Below the pieces are notes generated by a model. It made no database searches. It saw nothing but the letters and a program-made list of their open reading frames with translations, and was not told where the DNA came from. The position numbers and the translations under genes were made by a program. Shown here piece by piece: positions 57,567 to 64,000 of a stretch of 64,000 nt of DNA; within the stretch, counting starts at the first letter, position 1, and each line of letters begins with the position of its first letter. Source of the stretch: Hypoxylon rubiginosum. Taxonomy: Eukaryota > Ascomycota > Sordariomycetes > Xylariales > Hypoxylaceae. The stretch lies in NCBI GenBank assembly GCA_902806565.1, contig CADCXA010000007.1, forward strand, positions 124,001-188,000, given 5' to 3'.

Positions 57567-59162
57567 CTATTCGCTATGCCGATGGCCAATCCTCTTGAGA
57601 ACTTCATATGCTCGAGTGGCACAGCCAACACCGCCCAAGGTCAACATAATCCCGTTAAACAAAATCAAAGTGCCGTAACTCGTCCCATAACTCCTTGGCC
57701 ACCAAAGCGTCTTGTCAGTCCCATCGGCTATCAGTCTCTCACTTATCGGGCCACTCGCAATACTACCAACACCTCTTGCCGCCGCCGCAAATCCCCACAG
57801 CACACCCAAATCAGCGTGGGGACTCCGCTTCTGAATCTCGAGACTAATGCCAACCCACGTAGAGCTCCAGCCTCCCGCAAAGATGCCGTAGAAAAAGGCA
57901 AAGGCGCACAGAGCACCGAAGTCCGCCGCGAACCCCCAAGCAAGGAAGACCGCGACGGCAGCGCCTAGAGACAGGAAGAAGAGGGTTACGGAAACGTGAT
58001 AACGATCGACAAGATATCCGGTGCAGATCGCGCCAATCACGGTTGCTGCGTTGTAGAGCGACAGCATACCCGCCGCATCCAACGACGAAGCACCGAAGCG
58101 CTGAGCGAATGCTGTATCTCAAGATTAGCAGGTCGGTGCCGGGCAGTATGTGTACCGTGAGATACGTACTTGGAAGATGTATACCCGGCAGGAAGTTTCC
58201 GAGGGCCTGAAAGATGTTTCCAGCTTGAAGGATAGCAAAGATCGGCGTTGCGAGGAAACCCAAAGTGCCCAGTTCGGAAGCGCTGCCGGGGCGCGGCTTA
58301 ACGCGCTCCCGTAGGAAGTATATTGACGGTATAGACAGGGTCGTGATGGCGACGAACCAAGCGATCAGCATGGTCCGGTGTCCGTACTTTTCAAGACCCC
58401 ATGTCATTAGAACACTGTTCTGATCGTCAGCATCAGAGTTCTCCGCATGTCATGTCTCATTCTCACGTACGGAATAATGATCCCGCCCATACCCGCGCCG
58501 CTCTCCTGGATCCCGAAAGCGAGACCTTTGCGCTCGATGAACCACTCGTTTAGGAACTGTATGGTCACCGTGTTGACAACGCTGGCACCGAGTCCGTATA
58601 GAACGCCTTGCGTTAGAACCAGATGCCAAACCTGAGACGCAAAAGCGGATGCGAGCACGGCTAAGCACGTGGTAATCGACCCGACGATGAGGACAGGTCG
58701 CCTATATGACTGATACCGCTGCAGAATAATAAACGACGGAGGCGACGACAAGTATAAAATTCCCTGGAACTATTAGCAATGAATGGCTTCGGCACATATT
58801 CATAGCTGATATACCAAGGCAGTCGTCCCAACTGTCGGCAACCCCTCAGGGTGGTCGGAAAAGGGGGGATGAGACGAGTAGTAGCTTTGGAAGACACCGT
58901 ATGAGAACGGAAATCCCTGTGAGTTGAGTGAACTGCGTTAGACACTCGGGCGTTGAGTACTGGCTTTACACCTCTCTTCGCTTACCCATGTCAACGCAAT
59001 CATCAAGAAGCAGCCAACCCAGAGGAACAGCCACGCATGTCTTCCGCGATCTGGTTCGGGATACGCGTGAGCAGGTGCTCTCTGTGGGTCCTCTCCAAAA
59101 TCTCCAAGTTCGATCGACTCCGAGTCGGGCTCCCCGACGAGCACACTTCTATGTGAATCCAT
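57567..59162 (-). CDS. MFS transporter, monocarboxylate (MCT) type, 456 aa
   Basis: Exons 59162-58986, 58916-58815, 58763-58467, 58419-58170 and 58111-57567 (1371 coding bases). An acidic cytoplasmic N-terminus precedes TM1 (WVGCFLMIALTW|GFPFSYGVFQSYY), the MCT-like opening. Further signatures are GLGASVVNTVTIQFLNEWFIERKGLAFGI, FAQRFGASSLDAAGMLSLYNAATVIG and WSSTWVGISLEIQKRSPHADLGVLWG. Twelve segments are predicted. Fungal members carry monocarboxylates, riboflavin or secondary metabolites; the substrate is not readable here. It converges with the carboxylesterase, whose stop is only ~90 bases away. Confidence 0.85.
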
Positions 59163-60892
59163 TGCTTGGCACTTTTAATGTATCATGAAACTTGATGTTT
59201 TGAACTCAAGCACGCAGCTGTGATATTCGGTCGTTAAAACTGAAAGTCTTCATATATCGTCGGTCCAATGCGCTTGGCAGACCCCCCTCACTAGTGCTTA
59301 GGCCGTCATCGGAAAGTCTTCCAGAGGGGCTTCTATGCGGTGGGGCCCTATATGTCTGTTGATTTCGTAATAAAATAGTATTAATCACACCATCACTGCT
59401 CGGCTCATTTTCTGATGGAATAATCCGTGGTTTGACCTGGCTTATGTATAACGCAAATACGCCATACGCTCTTTGAATCAGTATGCCGCCACATAACAGC
59501 AAAGGGACTGACTTGTTCTGAAGGAACAATGTGTGTTAGTTGGCAGCGGATGCGAAATCAAGATTTCTAAAGGAGAATGCCTAAAGTTGATATATTGCTG
59601 AAGCAATAAGCTCGTACTTTATCGGCCTGTGTATACAATGTCTCTCAGTATGGCGGACCGGTTATATCAGCTTCACCCCTATATATTTCGTGCTCATTCT
59701 TTTGTCTCATGTAAATCGTTGTCTGGTCGTGCCTGACGACCTATTTGACAATTACTAGTTTAGTGATGTAGTCAAGCTGTTCGTAATGGCATGCGATATA
59801 ATTCTCTAATATAGTGCCATAAGAACCTAGAGCCTGGGATTTTGAGACTATATATAGTCTTTTAACAATCCAAGTCCGTCATAACGTCATTGGTAGGTAT
59901 CTGTAGGTAGGTATATAACTGGACTAAGTTAAATCCTAAGACTTCTAAGCGATGTACTCGCTCAGCAGAATAATAACCTGTTTACGACAACCCATACGAA
60001 ATAGGCATAGCCTTCAGATACAATTCCCGTAACTGTTCAAAGGATCAATAAACGTCGCGAGTTTCATCTCATTCGGAAAACCCGTGCATCGGGTGATGTC
60101 AATATTGAACCTACTTGCTCTCGTGCCGTATGTACGGTCGTCAAGCGAGGATGCATCAAGCGAGGATGCGGCGGATGCACGACAACCCATGTCAATTCCC
60201 ATGCAGGAAAGCTTGAAATAGGGATGCTAATTATAGCTCGATCGGCATTAGCATGATAGCCGAGCTGATGGGTTTAATGAGGCTGTCTTGGTCGCTATGG
60301 CTTCGAGGCGTTGCGACCACGGGAATATGCAGCACTACTATCTCACACTTGCTATTACTGCAACTGCAGGTAAGTACCTGTAGTATTGTAACAAATGACT
60401 ATCGTCTGAAGAAGGAAAATAATAATGAGATGACCGCACTTTTCGGTAGTTAGTAGTTTCTTGGATCCGCTGTTATGGTGGAAGGATTCCCAGATCAACG
60501 ATGGCGCAGCACAAGTTGACGCTTCTCTAGCTTACCCCCTTTGGGCACTTTCCAGCAGCCTCAGGGCCACTTGGCAGTTTTGGGTTAACCGTCAAAAGGT
60601 CTGTAAACCGAATAGAGGTTTAAAATAGGATCTTTAGATTTGCTCGTGCCAGGGTGAGATTCCTTCTTACCAGGATTTCGCGTGGGGATCCCACGGTTCA
60701 GGCCTAGATAGGCGCAGTAAACTGCGTCAGTTCCCCAGATATTATATTCTCATCGGTGATTGCCCATGTGTCATGTGTTATACGGTAGTGTTAGCTAATA
60801 TCATAACAGTCTGCTTTGATAATAATTCTCCCAATGCTTCTCTCTCTTTCTCTCTTCTTGCACGACCCATTACTCGTATTTTGTAGCGAAGA
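59163..60892. other. 1.7-kb gene-poor region
   Basis: No gene seen. The minus-strand open stretch at 59206-59529 has no ATG at its start and no family. Tandem GCATCAAGCGAGGAT copies occur at 60145-60175. A pyrimidine run (CTTCTCTCTCTTTCTCTC, 60837-60857) just ahead of the next gene is a typical fungal transcription-start context. Confidence 0.5.
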
Positions 60893-62139
60893 ATGAAAAT
60901 TATGAGGATGCTAATGGTATACGGCTTCAAATACTTAACTGCATTCTTACTCTGTTTACTAAGTCTAACACCCGCGAATGTGAGAGCCGAACCAAGCCTA
61001 GTTAGGATTATACATCCGACGGAACATCAAAATTTATATTACCTCGATACCGTTGAAGTTGCATACGAATCGGATTTCCCAAGTCCGCGGTTACACACCT
61101 GGTGCGAAGTAGACGGCGTTCCTCAAGGTGGGTTGGCTCCGTTGGTATAGGCACACTCGCCGTTAGGCCATTGAAGAACAGTATGACCCATTGGGTTTGC
61201 TACAGAAGTTTTTATAAATAATTGAACTCACATTCTAATCCGAGTCACAGAGAAAAGTAGAACCAAGGTGGACGCCTTCAATGCTTCAGCCCTCGTACAG
61301 TTGACCTTCAAAGATGGAGGAGACGCATGCTGGTTCCAACTAAGTTCCAGCCACGAAGACGCGGCGAAAGACATCAAAAGCCCACCTTTTAAATACCGGG
61401 AAGTGGAAAGAATCCGGGTTAGTTTGATATTCTCTTGTGGTCTTCTCGAGGTTCTGACCAAACCCAGGCGGCCGTTCTTGCCGAGCACGCCAGTCGAGCA
61501 TCGAAATTTCTAAGCGATAATGTTATACGAGTAGTATCTAGAACCAACACCAATTTGACGACTGCGGATTGCGGAATGGAAGAGTTAACGACCAAGACGA
61601 ATGCTCCTTTAGTTCCTGATATGTTGAGGACGCACGTGGGCATTGGAGCAGGCGCAGCCGTTGCAGGAATCACGTTGGGATCTTTAATCAGTACTCTGTA
61701 TCTGCGATTCCGAAGGCGAGAATCTGTTGTCGGATCCAAGCTAGAAAGCGGCGGGATAGGAGGGCGAGATTCTCCTGAGGATACCGTTTTCTCGGCAAGC
61801 AAACCCCCCATCGACCGTTCCCCTAAACTCGACGGCGAAGCATCGAAGTCTCCACATGCATACCGAAACCACGAAATCTCACCGATATATCCCAATGAAT
61901 CGGCATCATGCTATAATCTAGGAGCGGAATTCCAACAGGCCAAAGCTTACGCGACGGACTTTGCTATGGCAGACAGACAGATATGGACGGACCATTTGCA
62001 GGGTCGGCGAGCAGAAGAGACGCCAGTATCACCCCCAGGGATACCGTGGGCTAGAGAGATATCTAGGGTTGATTCAGGTACTACCTTGGATGAATCGATA
62101 GGTATAAACGGACTAAAGCCATTACCTAGGTATAAGTAG
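60893..62139 (+). CDS. Predicted type I membrane protein of unknown function, 357 aa
   Basis: Exons 60893-61127, 61251-61417 and 61468-62139 (1074 coding bases). A signal peptide (YLTAFLLCLLSLTPANVRA) is followed by an ectodomain with sparse cysteines (TWCEVDG, ACWFQL, ADCGME) and one clear transmembrane helix (VGIGAGAAVAGITLGSLISTLYL) with an RFRRR stop-transfer sequence. The ~140-residue cytoplasmic tail is Ser/Pro rich. This layout is common among fungal cell-surface sensor-like proteins, but no WSC or Mid2 signature is evident. Start could also be the ATG at 60902. Confidence 0.7.
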
Positions 62140-62384
62140 GTAGTGGGACCATATAGGCACCTAATAAAACTTGAAATATCTTGATTATATCTTAGACAGG
62201 TTCTAGAGTGGCAATTAGCTAGAGCAGGTGGGTATTATTCCCGTTAGCACCGGGATAAGACCCAGTTCAGGGCCCGGCCCTTGACGGAGCAAACCTTTCA
62301 TCTCATATTGACCACGGTTAACCCTACTTAGACCCCTTTAACGCTTCGAATTCTCACCAAGATGTCCCACAGTCGCATCCGAAG
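62140..62384. other. Short intergenic region
   Basis: Nothing seen besides a TACCTAGGTATAAGTAGG motif at its left border. Confidence 0.4.
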
Positions 62385-62458
62385 GGTCCCATAGCTCAGT
62401 TGGTTAGAGCGTCGTACTAATAATGCGAAGGCCGAGAGTTCGACCCTCTCTGGGACCA
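62385..62458 (+). tRNA. tRNA-Ile (anticodon AAT), no intron
   Basis: Full cloverleaf: acceptor stem GGTCCCA/TGGGACC with discriminator A, D arm GCTC/GAGC, anticodon stem TCGTA/TGCGA (one T-G pair) closing the loop CTAATAA with anticodon AAT, and T arm GAGAG-TTCGACC-CTCTC. The internal B box GTTCGACCC is intact. CCA is not encoded, as expected for a nuclear eukaryotic tRNA. Inosine at position 34 would read ATT, ATC and ATA. Confidence 0.95.
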
Positions 62459-62469
62459 TTCCGCTTTCC

Positions 62470-62476
62470 TTTTTCC
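62470..62476 (+). terminator. RNA polymerase III terminator of tRNA-Ile
   Basis: A run of five T bases about 12 bases after the tRNA, normal for Pol III termination. Confidence 0.6.
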
Positions 62477-63863
62477 GGGCGAGGAAGAGTTATAGGCTTC
62501 ACGCTTTTTTTTAGTAAAAGAGGAAGCGTGAGCGTTTTGCTTGCAACTTGTCCCAATGTAAATCTTGAGCTGCGCTCTCAGCTTCATTGCCTAGATACCT
62601 ATCTAGGTGCCTATGTAAGTACATCTTGAGTACAGAGGAATGCAGGTATAGGAAGAGTCTCCCTACCTGGGCAAACATGCCTCCTATCCAGAGGACTAGG
62701 GGATGGAGGACTTGATCCTTGATACTTCTCCCGAGAGAAGAGATAGACGATGCTGTAACTTGCCGGGAATCAAGAGTCGTACAGGGAAAAGAGCCTCCCA
62801 TTTCCTAGTATCGTCTAAGAAAGCCTCCTTCATCGTACATCCTTCAAACGCCCGACGGAAGGAAGCCAAGAAAGGATTTCAACTAGGAGAGAACGTAAGA
62901 ATCCGAATACCAGCAAGGAAAGAATAAACCCAAGACTTGTAACTGCTCTAATACCTAGAGACAGCGAGACTTACCATCCCGGGCAAACGCACTGTCTGAA
63001 CTCCTTAAGCATCATTCCCCATCTCCGGATCGCCGCCCATCCTACAGTAGACATGGAGGTGGGCGCGGATAATATGATGGTAATTGTTGTGGGCTTTGGG
63101 ATCTTGTTCTTGTGAGTAGGAGCATGGTGCCCAACGCCAACTCGATGAATACCTGGATACCTAACACATTCCGGTTACCCTCCAAGGCTTCTAAAAGAGC
63201 AATACGCCTTTAAGACTCGCACGAGAACTCAGGATGGGCTTGAGCAGGGCACCGGTGAGCTTGAAGCAAAGCTCTTTCGTGTTACCGCTACCTCAACTTA
63301 AGATAACTCTGCCCATCATCCTATGGTGACGGTGCTCTGACGCTCTTAAAATCCAATCTACTTGTGTAGTGATTTTTCTTTATACCATGCCCATCAACCC
63401 CGACTAAGAGTGAAAAGAGGGAATTGTTCAGTAATTTAGTTCATTCATGTAGCCAGGGGGACTTGCCAGTCCAATGCATCCGAGCCCGTCGTCAACCGCG
63501 CATGCGATGCCAAACTATCGTACAGCGTGTGAAGAGAGAAAAAAGTCAGTCATCACGAAAAAAAACCCCCCTAATAACCGAAAAACCGTGTCGTGAGCAG
63601 AGAGATTTTTCTTCCCGTCCTGAAACCTCCCGTCCAAATACATGACTGCAATGGGTATTGAAACCTGGCAGGGAAGGTCTGCGCATCTGATTATCTCCAT
63701 TAGAAGGAGGAAAAGTGGTGCGGATCCTCGAGGTTCGTGCATTAGAAGGGTGTAATGTACAGGGAACGGTTCGTTGTCGCATGTAAACAACCATCGGGAT
63801 GCCGCAATGTACCGTATGAGAGACCGCAGAATGGCGCAAGAGGTTCTCTATAGCAGGGTTGCT
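62477..63863. other. Intergenic region
   Basis: No gene I can support; short frames on both strands at 62511-62927 and 63424-63839 lack recognisable features. Confidence 0.45.
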
Positions 63864-64000
63864 CTATAGTGCTGGCTTGACCTCATGGTCCTGACCGCTC
63901 GCTGCACCGCCGATGGCACCGCCAGTCAGAATCTGGTACGATTGTTAGCCTCCTCTGTATCCGTCCCAAGTCGATAGGACATGATGACTTACGTCTCCGC
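63864..64000 (-). CDS. 3' end of a gene running off the right edge
   Basis: The last exon appears to be 63932-63864 (CCAG acceptor before it, TAG stop), encoding ILTGGAIGGAASGQDHEVKPAL. It joins an exon at the right edge ending GGAGAC before a GTAAGT donor at 63991. The Gly/Ala-rich ending is too short to identify. The inference rests on splice signals and frame only. Confidence 0.35.

Noticed and set aside
59206..59529. 107-codon minus frame upstream of the MCT-type transporter
   Set aside because: No ATG start and no splice link to a neighbour.

Overview
The window is nuclear DNA from a filamentous ascomycete (Pezizomycotina). Reading frames are broken by 45-100 base introns with GTRAGT-like donors, CTAAC/CTGAC-like branch sites and AG acceptors. 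The gene families are typical fungal ones: Dal5-type permeases, tyrosinase, HeLo-domain protein, rhodopsin-domain membrane proteins, BBE-type flavin oxidases, chitin synthase and an RBR ligase. A Sordariomycete is my guess; nothing here fixes the order. All exon joins were worked out by hand from splice signals and reading-frame closure, so coding lengths are predictions.

Left part (1-31 kb): the 3' end of a gene with a degenerate riboflavin-kinase-like domain; an intronless Dal5-type MFS transporter; an RBR E3 ubiquitin ligase; an AT-rich stretch with a frameshifted nuclease-like relic and three small secreted protein genes (9.2-12.9 kb); a head-to-head pair made of a HeLo/pseudokinase protein and an intact Ser/Thr kinase fused to a C-terminal RING-like finger (13-18 kb); a tyrosinase; a 3.8 kb gene desert; a second Dal5-type transporter; an O-methyltransferase; and the housekeeping tRNA pseudouridine synthase PUS1.

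Middle part (31-37 kb): an unrecognised coiled-coil-like protein next to minisatellites, a metacaspase without prodomain, and a conserved charged protein of unknown function.

The 37-51 kb segment is the most striking layout. A BBE-type FAD oxidase and a rhodopsin-domain membrane protein form a divergent pair at each end, in mirror-image orientation. They enclose a cupin protein, a UbiA-type prenyltransferase and a short-chain dehydrogenase. No PKS, NRPS or terpene cyclase core gene is visible, so if this is a metabolic cluster its substrate must come from elsewhere.

Right part (51-64 kb): a chitin synthase whose frame is interrupted by a 308-bp insert flanked by an 8-bp direct repeat; removing the insert and one repeat copy restores an 846-codon frame. 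Then come a type-B carboxylesterase, an MCT-type MFS transporter, a type I membrane protein, a tRNA-Ile(AAT) and the last exon of a gene running off the right edge. Short TACCTAGGTA-like palindromes are scattered through intergenic DNA across the whole window.
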